Assembly (NCBI GenBank): GCA_039680785.1 | Contig: JBDKSF010000043.1 | Location: 39,824 to 103,823, forward strand | Source: Candidatus Cloacimonas sp. | Lineage (GTDB): Bacteria > Cloacimonadota > Cloacimonadia > Cloacimonadales > Cloacimonadaceae | DNA length: 64,000 nucleotides | Direction: 5' to 3' | Part shown: one piece after another, positions 7,517-16,827 of the stretch | Position numbering within the stretch: the first letter of the stretch is position 1 | Layout: the number at the start of each line of letters is the position of its first letter | Translations under genes and position numbers: made by a program | Notes under the pieces: generated by a model | The model's input: the letters and a program-made list of their open reading frames with translations, nothing else | Database searches by the model: none | What the model was told of the DNA's origin: nothing

Positions 7517-8389
7517 ATGAAAGCTACAACAGCGATTATCGTGGCAATTCTCGCTATTCTGACAATTGTTTTTGCCGTCCTTTGGATAAATTCCAACGGC
7601 AAAACAAAAGAACTGATCCAAACCAATGACGAATTAAAAAAACTGTATGAGACCTCCACTTCCACGATTGGAGATATCCAGTCCAGCTTGGAATCGTTGG
7701 AAAAAGACCTCTCGGGGCAGCTATTTACCCAAAAAGAAATTCCCGGAACTACTCCGGAAGAACGCAAATCCAAAATAATTTCATCCATTGCTAACATGCG
7801 AGACCAAATTGAAGCAGATAAACAAAAAATTGCTGCTTTGGAAAAACAACTTGCCACATCCAAAAGCCAATTGAAAGGCGTTCAGGAAATTGTAAATAAA
7901 CTGAAAGCAAGCATTGGCGAAAAAGAAAAGATTATGAATGAACTGCAACAGCGTTTAGGTGCCTTAAGCGAAACCTTGGAAACCGAACGCAGAATTAGTG
8001 CTGAAGAAATTCAAAAACGCGAAATGACGATAAATGAAAAAGATCAAGAACTGAATCAGCAGAGCATTGAAGCAAATACCATTTATTATGTCTTTGGCAC
8101 TCGTAAGGACTTGATGGCAAAAGGAATTATGGATAGAAAAGGTGGGCTTTTGGGAATCGGAAAGGTCTCTACGGTAAAATCCAATATTCCCGTTGACCAA
8201 TTTACCTCTATGAACCTGTTAGAAACACAGCAAATAACTTTCCCTATCACTAAAAAAGGGTATTCAATTCTTACTACGCATCCTGCCACTTCCTATAAAG
8301 TAGAAAAAATGGAAGACCAGAATGTGCTTACTATCCTTGATGCCAGCAGTTTCCGCAAGCAGAAATTCGTGGTGATTGAACTAATGTAA
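7517..8389 (+). CDS. Membrane-anchored coiled-coil protein with a conserved C-terminal domain
   Basis: A 290-aa protein. An N-terminal membrane anchor (residues ~5-25, TAIIVAILAILTIVFAVLWI) is followed by a long Glu/Lys/Gln-rich coiled coil (~30-185). The ~100-residue C-terminal domain runs from IYYVFGTRKDLMAKGI through GKVSTVKSNI, QQITFPI and ILTTHPATSYKVE to FVVIELM. That C-terminal pattern resembles a domain in Bacteroidetes surface coiled-coil (lipo)proteins, including ones annotated as Cbp1-like adhesins; this is a resemblance from memory. The start ATG has AGGAGTC 6 nt upstream. A TTGACA lies at 7455-7460. It is a single-gene transcript closed by a strong terminator. Function unknown. 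Confidence 0.75.
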   Translation: MKATTAIIVAILAILTIVFAVLWINSNGKTKELIQTNDELKKLYETSTSTIGDIQSSLESLEKDLSGQLFTQKEIPGTTPEERKSKIISSIANMRDQIEADKQKIAALEKQLATSKSQLKGVQEIVNKLKASIGEKEKIMNELQQRLGALSETLETERRISAEEIQKREMTINEKDQELNQQSIEANTIYYVFGTRKDLMAKGIMDRKGGLLGIGKVSTVKSNIPVDQFTSMNLLETQQITFPITKKGYSILTTHPATSYKVEKMEDQNVLTILDASSFRKQKFVVIELM

Positions 8390-8412
8390 CGATTGTAAAT
8401 TTGAACTATACA

Positions 8413-8450
8413 AAAAAGGTGAGGTTAATGATAAACCTCACCTTTTTGTT
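8413..8450 (+). terminator. Strong bidirectional rho-independent terminator
   Basis: A 14-bp perfect stem, AAAAAGGTGAGGTT (8413-8426) with AACCTCACCTTTTT (8434-8447), and a 7-nt loop. The A-run on one side and T-run on the other allow it to stop both the plus-strand gene ending at 8389 and the V-ATPase operon coming from the right. Confidence 0.92.
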
Positions 8451-8464
8451 TTGCAATTTTGTGT

Positions 8465-8980
8465 TTAAGCCAAAGTTGGAATTACTCCACCAATCAAGAA
8501 ACAGGCAGCAAAAGCAATAATGGCATAAAGCTCAGGAAACACACCCAAAATAAGGGTTTTGGCAAATACATCATGTCCCGAACCAATACTTTCAATACCT
8601 GTGGCTACAATTCTGGATTGATGATACGCAGAAATAAGTTCCACGGTTCCTCCAATCAAACCTGCCGCTAAAATGGCACAGGCCTGAAGCAGATTAATTT
8701 GAGGAGTAATATAAGCTTTCAGGATGAAGAATGAACCGAAACCATAAAGACCCTGGGTTCCTGGCAAAGCGGAAAGGATCATACAGCTGGGAAAAATATC
8801 ATCCCTTTTTTTCATTGCACCAACTGTTGCACGACCACCGATAACAGTTCCCCAGGCACTTCCGACTCCGGAAAGAGCTACCATCAGGAAAAGTCCGATC
8901 CAAGCCAAAAAATATGCTAAATTTTGGCTCGCCATAGTGGTAACAATTGGTTGGACTACTGTGTGTAAGGAATCAGGCAT
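8465..8980 (-). CDS. atpK: V-type ATPase subunit K (c-ring), Na+-type ligand pattern
   Basis: The membrane ring subunit: 171 aa with four membrane helices from a duplicated hairpin. Only the second hairpin has the ion-binding carboxylate (E150 in FPELYAI). The first has Gln at the matching place (LPGTQGLYGF, Q76). In Enterococcus hirae NtpK the Na+ site uses T64, Q65, Q110 and E139; here T75, Q76, Q121 (AYHQSR) and E150 correspond by eye. This predicts a Na+-coupled enzyme, an inference by alignment with the known structure. It is the last gene of the operon, 14 bp after subunit I, with a shared terminator beyond it. Confidence 0.93.
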   Translation of the reverse strand: MPDSLHTVVQPIVTTMASQNLAYFLAWIGLFLMVALSGVGSAWGTVIGGRATVGAMKKRDDIFPSCMILSALPGTQGLYGFGSFFILKAYITPQINLLQACAILAAGLIGGTVELISAYHQSRIVATGIESIGSGHDVFAKTLILGVFPELYAIIAFAACFLIGGVIPTLA

Positions 8981-8994
8981 TTTAACCTCCCTTG

Positions 8995-10782
8995 TTATTC
9001 CTTTTTTCCAAAGGGTTTATATTCCAGCCCGGGACCTGCAAAAGCGGCATTTTTATAAAACTCTACGAAAGTGAGTCGTAAAGGATGAACAAAACCGCTA
9101 AGGCCTCCCAAGGCAATATTTAAAGTGTGGCCAAAAAGCATAAACAGCACAAAAATAATGGGACCTACAACTGGAATTCCGTGGGCAATTTGACTGCCTA
9201 TGGAATTCATCACAAAACCCAAAATGGCACTGGATACGCTTAACGCAAAAAGTCGGATGTAAGATAAAATATCTCCAAAGTAACCGGTAATAATTTGGTA
9301 AAGCAGCCAAAAACCATTGAGAATGTTTAAGATTATGTTTTTACCCGGGCTATTAAACAGCAAAATCATTGCCAAACCGAGATAAATAGGATATTTAAGA
9401 TAGGGTTGAACCTTACTGATGTCGGTTCCTAAAAGGGAAGACCCAAGAACTGTTAAACCAAACAGTAACAACCAGGTACCAATAGTAGTAAGCCCGAATT
9501 TGAATCCGTTGTTGCGTATTGTTTTTATGGCTGAGATGGCAATTCCGAAAAGAATCTGAATGGCTCCTAAAAGCAAGGCGTAATTAAAGATCTGATTGTT
9601 ATCTTTAATAAAAATCTTATCCTTTATGGCAGGAATCGTTTTCAGATCATAAGCCAAAGCGCTACCCATCACCCAACCCATTATTATGGAAGCAGTTCCA
9701 AAGATGATTAACAGAGTCATAATGTCTTTCATACCTTTGTTTTTCATCTTCCATTTTAAGATGACAGCCAAAATGATAATAGCTATGCCATAGCCAATGT
9801 CGGCATTGCAAAATCCGAAAAACAAAGCAAAAAAAGGAGCAAAAAAAGGAGTTAAATCAAACTCATTGTAATAGGGTAACATATACATTTTGCTGATGGG
9901 CTCAAAAAGACGAGCAAACCAATTATTTCTTAGCTTTATGGGGGGATTTTCTTCTGCTTTGGCTTCCTCGGAAACATAAATAATGTTGTTTTTATCCAGA
10001 AAGTCCTTTAAACCCTGTTCCAAACTAATGGGAATCCAACCACTTAATAGACGAATTGTGTTTTCCGCTTCGAATTTACCCTGCTGGAGAGCATCTTCAA
10101 ATTCATATTCACGGCTAAGGCGTTTCAATTCTTCATTAAACATTTCTATGGCGGTGGGAGCTATGGAATAGAGATAATCATCAATATCTTTCTGTTGATT
10201 TTCCAATTCCACAAGCTTATTCTCAAATTCTTGCAAAGTATGTTGATGGAAGGAAAAAGTGTCCGATTCCAAACAGGGATCTCCATCATCGGTAATAACG
10301 ACAAAATATAAAATACCGCCTACTTCATTTATGATCGAAAGAGGATATTTTTCCTGCCATTCTGGTTTAAAATGATTTTTCAAGCAGGTGTGAAAACGAA
10401 TGGTTAATCCTGACTCTTTCAGCTTGCGAACCAAATCGTAATCAAAATGTCCCCAAGGACTTAAATCCCGAATTTGTTTTTTAACCTGATCAATGGTATG
10501 TAGCAGTTTTTCTTTTTCTGCGCGTGCTTCATTTATCTTATTTAACAACGCTTTAGTTGGTAAAGGGCTTGCTTGTTTGGGAGCAGTGGATTTAAGCTTG
10601 GTCAGAAATTTAACGCATTCACCATATTCTTTCATCAATTCCAGGTTTTTGGTTTGGGATTCGGTTTTTTCATCGCAACTGCGAATAATATGCACCACTC
10701 CCAATTTTTGTAATTCTGCCAAGAAGTTCTCGTAATCTTGATGATAGAGAACAAAGGTATATTTACGCATCTTTTCTATCAT
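8995..10782 (-). CDS. atpI: V-type ATPase subunit I (a-subunit)
   Basis: The stator membrane subunit that forms the ion half-channels against the K ring. It is 595 aa. Residues 1-~310 are a cytoplasmic coiled-coil arm with many Glu/Lys. The rest is a membrane domain of about seven helices, with the typical LTPFFAPFFALFFGFCNADIG motif, the GYFGDILSYIRLFALSVSSA segment carrying the conserved Arg, and the C-terminal GHTLNIALGGLSGFVHPLRL motif. The start overlaps the subunit D stop by 4 bp. Confidence 0.95.
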   Translation of the reverse strand: MIEKMRKYTFVLYHQDYENFLAELQKLGVVHIIRSCDEKTESQTKNLELMKEYGECVKFLTKLKSTAPKQASPLPTKALLNKINEARAEKEKLLHTIDQVKKQIRDLSPWGHFDYDLVRKLKESGLTIRFHTCLKNHFKPEWQEKYPLSIINEVGGILYFVVITDDGDPCLESDTFSFHQHTLQEFENKLVELENQQKDIDDYLYSIAPTAIEMFNEELKRLSREYEFEDALQQGKFEAENTIRLLSGWIPISLEQGLKDFLDKNNIIYVSEEAKAEENPPIKLRNNWFARLFEPISKMYMLPYYNEFDLTPFFAPFFALFFGFCNADIGYGIAIIILAVILKWKMKNKGMKDIMTLLIIFGTASIIMGWVMGSALAYDLKTIPAIKDKIFIKDNNQIFNYALLLGAIQILFGIAISAIKTIRNNGFKFGLTTIGTWLLLFGLTVLGSSLLGTDISKVQPYLKYPIYLGLAMILLFNSPGKNIILNILNGFWLLYQIITGYFGDILSYIRLFALSVSSAILGFVMNSIGSQIAHGIPVVGPIIFVLFMLFGHTLNIALGGLSGFVHPLRLTFVEFYKNAAFAGPGLEYKPFGKKE

Positions 10783-11378
10783 ACATTACTCTCCTGCTCA
10801 AAACGGGATTTGAGTATTTTTTGAGATGCCTTGGATAGATTTTCTTCATCTTCCAGATAGCGTTTTATTTTTAGAATGGCGTCTTCGAAGGCAGGAACTT
10901 GAACTTTTTCATATAGATTCACTTTTTGCGTGGTCTTTTTACGCACCTGCTCCAAAATGTGCATTTTGCGGATAAAGAAGTCCCTTTCAATTTGCAGTTG
11001 GCAGATTTCTTTTAATAAAGCAATCCCTTCCGGATACCAAGCAGGAGCTTTAAAAAGATTATAATCCGCTATTTCAAATTCAATGTTTTCCAATAGAGGG
11101 GTTTTTACGCCTGCAATTTTACGGGTTTTTATTTCCACATTCTTAATTTTCACAATATCTGGATCAAATTCGGTAAACAGTTTCATAAAAGCATCCAGTT
11201 CCGCAGTGCGTTCTTTCACTTTTTGATCTAAAGTAAGTGCCTGATCGCGTGCTTTTTTAACTTCCAGGCGTAAAGCACTTTCTTTGTTTTTCAAAGTTGG
11301 CAAAGCTCTTTGGCGAACGGAGAGCTGTTTTATCAGCTGTAACTGAGCAGTTTTATTGTATTGAAATTTCAGGTTCAT
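10779..11378 (-). CDS. atpD: V-type ATPase subunit D (central stalk)
   Basis: The central rotor shaft turning inside the A3B3 head, 199 aa. It shows the family's two long antiparallel helices: an N-terminal one (NKTAQLQLIKQLSVRQRALPTL ... KESALRLEVKKARD) and a C-terminal one (VRKKTTQKVNLYEK...). It overlaps subunit B by 4 bp (start) and subunit I by 4 bp (stop). Its partner F is not seen in this operon. Confidence 0.92.
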   Translation of the reverse strand: MNLKFQYNKTAQLQLIKQLSVRQRALPTLKNKESALRLEVKKARDQALTLDQKVKERTAELDAFMKLFTEFDPDIVKIKNVEIKTRKIAGVKTPLLENIEFEIADYNLFKAPAWYPEGIALLKEICQLQIERDFFIRKMHILEQVRKKTTQKVNLYEKVQVPAFEDAILKIKRYLEDEENLSKASQKILKSRFEQESNV

Positions 11379-12697
11379 CCCTTCTTCCAGTATAAATTCA
11401 TAAATTCATCTTTGATTCCGATCTCAGCCCGGGTGAAATATTTCTGGAAAAGAGTCCAGGTTCTATCCAGCATTTCATCGGTACTAATGTTAACATCAAC
11501 AGCCAGAATTTTATCTGCATATTCTTTGGCAAAATCAAGCACGCGGATATCATAATCGGAGAGGTCAAAACCATTTTCCAGCTTTGTTTTGGCATTGGCG
11601 GCGTCGGCATAAAGACGCACTGCTGTATTCATAACCTGAGGATGATCCGCTCTCGTTTTTTTGCCGATGACCAATTGTTTCAAACGCGAGAGGGAACGAA
11701 AAGGATCAACAATAACTTTACCGATATCTGTATCGCGTTTCAGGAAAAGCTGTCCTTCCGTTATGTAGCCAGTATTATCAGGAATGGCATGGGTAATGTC
11801 TCCACCCGAAAGAGTCGTAACCGCAATAATGGTTATGGAACCACCATCCGGAAATTGGACTGCCTTTTCATAGAGTTTTGCCAAATCACTATAAAGCGAA
11901 CCGGGCATACTATCCTTGGAAGGAATTTGATCCATCCGGTTGGAAACGATACTTAAGGCATCACAGTAAAGAGTCATATCAGTTAAAAGCACCAAGACCT
12001 TTTCGTGTTTTTCCAAAGCGAAATATTCCGCAGCCGTAAGTGCCATATTAGGAACCAGCAATCTTTCCACCGTTGGGTCTTCCGTAGTATTCACGAAAGA
12101 GACGATTCTATCTATCACGCCAGCATTTTCGAAGGTATTTTTATATAGCAGATAGTCATCATTGGAAAGGCCCATTCCACCTAAAATTATCTTATCACTT
12201 TGAGCGCGCAAAGCCACCATAGCCATCACTTCATTATAGGGCTGATCGGGATCGGCAAAGAAAGGTATTTTTTGTCCAGTAACCAAAGTATTGTTCAGAT
12301 CAATTCCGGCAATTCCTGTAGCAATCAATTCCGAGGGTTGTTTACGACGCACAGGATTAACGGAAGGACCGCCAATTTCAACTTCTTCGCCTTCAATTTC
12401 AGGTCCGCCATCGATTGGCTCACCATAAGCATTGAAAAATCTACCACCTAATTCATCACTAACTTTTAGGGTGGGTGCTTTTCCGAAAAAGATAACTTCG
12501 GCATCAGTTCCAATGCCTTCCGTTCCGGCAAAAATTTGCAATGTTACATTGTCACCGATAATTTTAACTACTTGAGCCAGGCGGCCTGAAACAGTTGCCA
12601 ATTCATCATAACCAACACCTGTAGCTTGAACCGAACAAGTTGCTTTGGTTATTTGATTCAGTTTCGTATATATTTTTTGAAATGCTTGAGTTTCCAT
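11375..12697 (-). CDS. atpB: V-type ATPase subunit B
   Basis: The non-catalytic head subunit, 440 aa. It begins with the beta-barrel domain (GYDELATVSGRLAQVVKIIG) and continues with the conserved SGLDLNNTLV-like stretch (ATGIAGIDLNNTLVTGQKIP) and MDQIPSKDSMPGSLYSDLA. It has no Walker A motif, as expected for B. The start codon overlaps subunit A's stop by one base at 12697. Confidence 0.95.
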   Translation of the reverse strand: METQAFQKIYTKLNQITKATCSVQATGVGYDELATVSGRLAQVVKIIGDNVTLQIFAGTEGIGTDAEVIFFGKAPTLKVSDELGGRFFNAYGEPIDGGPEIEGEEVEIGGPSVNPVRRKQPSELIATGIAGIDLNNTLVTGQKIPFFADPDQPYNEVMAMVALRAQSDKIILGGMGLSNDDYLLYKNTFENAGVIDRIVSFVNTTEDPTVERLLVPNMALTAAEYFALEKHEKVLVLLTDMTLYCDALSIVSNRMDQIPSKDSMPGSLYSDLAKLYEKAVQFPDGGSITIIAVTTLSGGDITHAIPDNTGYITEGQLFLKRDTDIGKVIVDPFRSLSRLKQLVIGKKTRADHPQVMNTAVRLYADAANAKTKLENGFDLSDYDIRVLDFAKEYADKILAVDVNISTDEMLDRTWTLFQKYFTRAEIGIKDEFMNLYWKKG

Positions 12698-14451
12698 TAC
12701 TTAGCTCTCCTTTCATCAACAATTTTACGCAATTCCGTTTCGTAGTTATTAAATTCCAGCGCCTGAAATTCCGTATAGTTCATCTGCTTGCAGATATTGA
12801 TTAATTGTGTATAGTAAGGCATAACTTCTTCGTAACTTTCAAAGACAAAATCCGCGTTGCAAATACCCAAGATCAGTTCCAACATATATTGCTGTCTTTT
12901 CATAGGAGTGGATTGATCTACTTTATCAAAGCCGTCCTGTTGTAAAATAATTCTGTCCACAAGTTCACTTTTCCAATATCTGTCATGGTAGGTAAGAGGA
13001 ACGCCATCGTCACCTAAAATATTAATTTGTTCCTGTGCCTCTTTTCCGCGCAAAAGAATATCTTTGGTTTTATTTACATCTTTCACCCAATGCGGATTTA
13101 CATTTTTATTCAAATACTCTATTACTTCCGGATATTCCAGATATTTACTGTAAGAATCAATCGGATCGACTGCAGGATAGCGTTTGCTATCTGCCCGGGC
13201 TTGAGAAAGTGCATAAAAACAGCGTGCGGATTTTTTTGTGGATTCCGTAACCGGCTCTTTCAAGTTTCCACCTGCGGGAGAAACAGTTCCAATAAAAGTT
13301 ATGGAGCCAGTTGCACCGCTTTTTAAGTAAACGAATCCAGCCCGCGCATAAAAACTGGAAATAATGGCTGGAAGGTCCATTGGTAAAGCATCGGGTCCTG
13401 GCAATTCTTCCATTCTATTACTCATTTCCCTTAATGCCTGAGCCCAACGAGAAGTGGAATCAGCCAAAAGTAAAACCTTCAGCCCCATATTTCTATAATA
13501 TTCCGCAATCGTCATAGCTGTATAAACAGATGCTTCACGCGCTGCGACAGGCATATTGGAAGTATTGCAAACAATGATTGTTCTTTCCATCAATTTTCTA
13601 CCGGTGCGAGGATCATCAAGTTCCGGAAATTCCACAAATAGTTCCACCACTTCATTTGCTCTTTCTCCGCAAGCAGCCATAATAATCATATCCGCATCGG
13701 CATTTTTGGAAATGGAATGTTCCAACACTGTTTTTCCTGCTCCAAAAGGACCCGGGATAAAACCTGTTCCACCTTCCACCATAGGATTCAAAGTATCCAT
13801 TGTGCGCACGCCTGTTTCCAAAAGTTTAAATGGACGCGGTTTTTCCACATAAGCAAGAATGGGGATTTTTACAGGCCACTTTTGAATCATAGTTATATCA
13901 ATATCGTTGCCCTCTTTATCTGTCAAAACGGCAATGGTATCATTTATTTTATATTCACCTTCAGGGACAACGCTTTTTACCGTGTATTCATCTTTCAGCA
14001 CAAAAGGAACCATAATTTTATGAGTTACCCAACTTTCGGGAACCGATCCAAGCCAGTCACCAGCGCTTACTATATCTCCGGTTTTGGCAAGAGGAGTAAA
14101 TTTCCAAATTGAATCTTCATCCAAGGGATCAGTATATTCTCCGCGCGTTAAATATACGCCTTTTCTTTTATTAAGGTCACCCTGCAGACCGTCTAAATTT
14201 TTGGAAAGCATACCCGGACCGAGTTTCACTTCCAACATATGGTTAGTAAATTCTACCGTGTCACCTGGTTTTAAACCACGAGTACTTTCAAAAACCTGGG
14301 TATTGGCTATGTTTCCAACTACTTTGATAACTTCCGCCATCAATTTTTCTTTGCCAAGATTGATATAGCAGATTTCGTTTTGGGAAACAGGACCTGAAAC
14401 TTCCACCTGCACCAGGTTGGAAATTATTCCTTTAACTATACCTGTTGTCAT
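12697..14451 (-). CDS. atpA: V-type ATPase catalytic subunit A
   Basis: The catalytic subunit of the ATP-driven head, 584 aa. The N-terminal barrel (TGIVKGIISNLVQVEVSG) is followed by the family-specific bulge domain, the Walker A GPFGAGKT around residue 235, GERANEVVELF, and the SNMPVAAREASVYT and LLADSTSRWAQALREMS segments that bind nucleotide. Together with B, D, E, I, K and the DUF2764 gene it forms a bacterial V/A-type enzyme. In an anaerobe it may run as an ATPase to make an ion gradient or as a synthase. Confidence 0.97.
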   Translation of the reverse strand: MTTGIVKGIISNLVQVEVSGPVSQNEICYINLGKEKLMAEVIKVVGNIANTQVFESTRGLKPGDTVEFTNHMLEVKLGPGMLSKNLDGLQGDLNKRKGVYLTRGEYTDPLDEDSIWKFTPLAKTGDIVSAGDWLGSVPESWVTHKIMVPFVLKDEYTVKSVVPEGEYKINDTIAVLTDKEGNDIDITMIQKWPVKIPILAYVEKPRPFKLLETGVRTMDTLNPMVEGGTGFIPGPFGAGKTVLEHSISKNADADMIIMAACGERANEVVELFVEFPELDDPRTGRKLMERTIIVCNTSNMPVAAREASVYTAMTIAEYYRNMGLKVLLLADSTSRWAQALREMSNRMEELPGPDALPMDLPAIISSFYARAGFVYLKSGATGSITFIGTVSPAGGNLKEPVTESTKKSARCFYALSQARADSKRYPAVDPIDSYSKYLEYPEVIEYLNKNVNPHWVKDVNKTKDILLRGKEAQEQINILGDDGVPLTYHDRYWKSELVDRIILQQDGFDKVDQSTPMKRQQYMLELILGICNADFVFESYEEVMPYYTQLINICKQMNYTEFQALEFNNYETELRKIVDERRAK

Positions 14452-14460
14452 ATTTACCTT

Positions 14461-15348
14461 CTATTTTCTTTGCGTGCTTTTAATATTAAAGTCCTCAGGA
14501 AAGCTGAAACTGTTGTTCAGATCGCTCAAGATAGAATGAAAAACCTCTTTTCCGAGTTCCGGAGAGGATTTTATCCAGCGGGCCAGAATCCGCAGCTGAC
14601 AATAATAACCTAAAATGCGGTCTATATTAAAGTAATTGAAGAAGTTATAATCATCAATCCAACGCCAGCGCAATATATCATAGCCCCTTTCTCTGTAGAG
14701 GATATTGTTTTGTTCATAAATGCGAATTAAGGCATTATACAGATCATCTTCTTTGCCCAAGCCAAAATCCGCGGTATGGCTTTTACTAAGTTTATCCACA
14801 ATTTCATCTTCACCTACGAGATATTGAGCATAAGGCAAATTGAATTTATGACCGTTTATAGCGGTTAAAATATTTCTGATATGCGCATCGAAAGCATACC
14901 AGTTTTTGATAAAGTCGTTTGTTCCATTAGCAGCCCAACTATAGAACTTATTTAAGAGTTCCAGTTCGGTTTGCGAATAGGGCTGTTTTTCTTCCTGTTT
15001 TAAAACCTGGATGATGGTTATTTTGATGAAATCAGGCAGTATTTTAAATTCAAGAGGTGTTTTTAATTCTGGATTTTCTATGGCTCCGCGCAAGAAGACC
15101 AAATATTCTTCCCAAAAATCATCCGAATAGAGACCTTCCATATTGCGTTCTTTATTAGTTTTATACACCATTCGCAAGAGGTTATCCAAATCCATTGGCA
15201 GATGCAGAATTTCCAATAAGTGATAATCTTTTTCACTCACTTGTGCGTGTGCCTCAGCTAAAAATTCTTCTGGTAACCAGGGTAATTTTGTATCTTCTAT
15301 ATTTAAGTTGGGCAAACCACAAACAAAAGAATAGTAGTCCTGTTTCAT
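14461..15348 (-). CDS. DUF2764 family V-ATPase operon protein
   Basis: A 295-aa soluble helical protein typical of DUF2764, opening with YYSFVCGLPNLNIEDTKLP. Genes of this family sit between subunits E and A in V-ATPase operons of Bacteroidetes, spirochaetes and chlamydiae, as here. No separate subunit C (d) gene is present, and DUF2764 is widely suspected to take its place as the link between rotor and membrane ring; that role is inference. Spacing is 9 bp to subunit A and 6 bp from subunit E. Confidence 0.85.
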   Translation of the reverse strand: MKQDYYSFVCGLPNLNIEDTKLPWLPEEFLAEAHAQVSEKDYHLLEILHLPMDLDNLLRMVYKTNKERNMEGLYSDDFWEEYLVFLRGAIENPELKTPLEFKILPDFIKITIIQVLKQEEKQPYSQTELELLNKFYSWAANGTNDFIKNWYAFDAHIRNILTAINGHKFNLPYAQYLVGEDEIVDKLSKSHTADFGLGKEDDLYNALIRIYEQNNILYRERGYDILRWRWIDDYNFFNYFNIDRILGYYCQLRILARWIKSSPELGKEVFHSILSDLNNSFSFPEDFNIKSTQRK

Positions 15349-15354
15349 AATTTC

Positions 15355-15960
15355 CTATTTGCCAAAAAGTATTTCCTTAGTGCGAGGGCGTAAGTAATTC
15401 TTAAAGAGATTGGCAAAATCCTCTCCATCAAACATAATTTGATAGGTCTTATCTTCGGGAGCGATAACAAATCCTTGTTTCATCGTTGGGGAGAAATTAA
15501 TCTGTAATTTGCCATCTAATATGTCTTTAAGTGATTTCAGATAAAAATCATCCAAAAGGGGTTTCATCTTTTCACTGATAGTTATAATTCCAGAAGCATT
15601 GTTTTCCTTCCAAGCAGTAATTGCCTCAAGGATAATCTTTTTAACAAATTCAGCATCGTTGAAGGTCTCGGATACTTTAGCATTTAATGCTTCGGAAAGA
15701 ACCAAATCGGTTATTTTTTGTTTGAGGGCGCTTAAAGTGTGATTATACGCCATATTTAAATCGGAATCAGTATTCTTTTTGAGGTCGTTGGTTTTCTTTT
15801 CCGCATCCTGTATAATTTTTTCCGCTTCCATTTTTGCCTGGGCAATTGTCTTTTCTGCTTGCTCATTGGCAGCGGAAATTATTTTTTCTGCTTCGGCATT
15901 TGCTTTGGAAACACCTTCATCATAAACGCGTTTGAGTAAATCTTGTAACTGGTCGCTCAT
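15355..15960 (-). CDS. atpE: V-type ATPase subunit E (peripheral stalk)
   Basis: The first gene of the V-ATPase operon, 201 aa. Residues 1-~95 are one long Ala/Glu/Lys-rich helix with repeated AEKIIxxA patterns (coiled coil with a partner such as G/H). The rest is the globular domain that caps the A/B head (SGIITISEKMKPLLDDF). A TTGACA hexamer lies ~50 bp upstream on the minus strand (around 16013-16018) and is a candidate -35 for the whole operon. No G/H-type partner gene is visible in the operon. Confidence 0.88.
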   Translation of the reverse strand: MSDQLQDLLKRVYDEGVSKANAEAEKIISAANEQAEKTIAQAKMEAEKIIQDAEKKTNDLKKNTDSDLNMAYNHTLSALKQKITDLVLSEALNAKVSETFNDAEFVKKIILEAITAWKENNASGIITISEKMKPLLDDFYLKSLKDILDGKLQINFSPTMKQGFVIAPEDKTYQIMFDGEDFANLFKNYLRPRTKEILFGK

Positions 15961-16052
15961 AATTCATCTCCAGTAAAATCACTTTTGTCTCCAACTAAAC
16001 TATTGCTTTATTTTGTCAATTAAAAATTGTGAACAGGAAATTAAAGGGGTTT

Positions 16053-16394
16053 TTAGCCACCGAAGACACCGAAAAAAACGAGAGCACCGAAAATATATAT
16101 ACGCATAATACATAAATTTGTGATACAGTTATTTTTACCACTGAAAACACTGAGAACACTGAAAACACTGAGGACACTGAGAAAACCGAGTGCACCGAAA
16201 ATATATATGACTCCAATAAGTAAGTTTGTTATACAGTTATTTTTACCACTGAAAACACTGAGAACACTGAAAACACTGAGGAAACTGAGAAAACCGAGTG
16301 CACCGAAAATATTTATGGTTCCAATAAGTAAGTTTGTTATACAAGATTTTTTTAGCCACCGAAGACACCGAAAAAACCGAGTGCACCGAAAAGG
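16053..16394 (+). repeat. Nonamer (9-bp period) tracts in a ~109-bp super-repeat
   Basis: Blocks of 9-mers of the form ACTGARRAC / ACCGARRAC. They sit in a longer repeat marked by GTKATACAG at about 16120, 16229 and 16337 (steps ~109 and 108). Each super-unit is an AT-rich ~40-bp segment followed by seven or so nonamers. Related nonamers occur at 34805-35016. Confidence 0.88.
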
Positions 16395-16420
16395 ACAATT
16401 TTTATTCTACTATCTAATTT

Positions 16421-16540
16421 CACTACCTAACTGGCTTTTTTACATATCTTTTCATTCTTGCACAGTATCTTCATTATAATATTATTATAATCTCATCTAT
16501 TACAACAAATTGCAACGATATTTTCACCCTGTGTTTCACC
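16421..16540 (+). repeat. 120-bp direct repeat, copy 1
   Basis: Begins CACTACCTAACTGGC and ends in GTGTTTCACC. It is nearly identical to 16708-16827 (a handful of substitutions, no indels, offset 287 bp). It contains an AT-rich palindromic core (ATAATATTATTAT). Each copy leads directly into an octamer tract. Confidence 0.9.
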
Positions 16541-16600
16541 TTTCCACCTTTTCACTTTTCCACTTTTTCACCTTTCCACTTTTTCACTTTTTCACTTTTT

Positions 16601-16630
16601 TTGCGGAGGAACAGCGTCCTCCGACTACAC
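16601..16630 (-). repeat. Single dispersed copy of the hairpin repeat
   Basis: Matches the reverse complement of the 1998-2030 unit except in four stem bases: stem GGAGGA/TCCTCC replaces GGAGCT/AGCTCC, with the loop ACAGCG and the flank GACTACAC unchanged. Both sides of the stem changed together. Confidence 0.88.
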
Positions 16631-16707
16631 CTTTCCACCTTTTCACTTTTCCACCCTTCCACCCTTCCACCCTTCCACCATTCCACCTTTCCACCTTTCC
16701 ACTTTTA

Positions 16708-16827
16708 CACTACCTAACTGACTTTTTTACATATCTTTTCATTCTTGCACAATATCTTCATTATAATATTATTATAAATCCATCTATTACAATAAATTGC
16801 AACGATATTTTCATCCTGTGTTTCACC
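16708..16827 (+). repeat. 120-bp direct repeat, copy 2
   Basis: Second copy of the 16421-16540 unit, followed at once by the octamer tract that leads to the 78-bp element. Confidence 0.9.
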
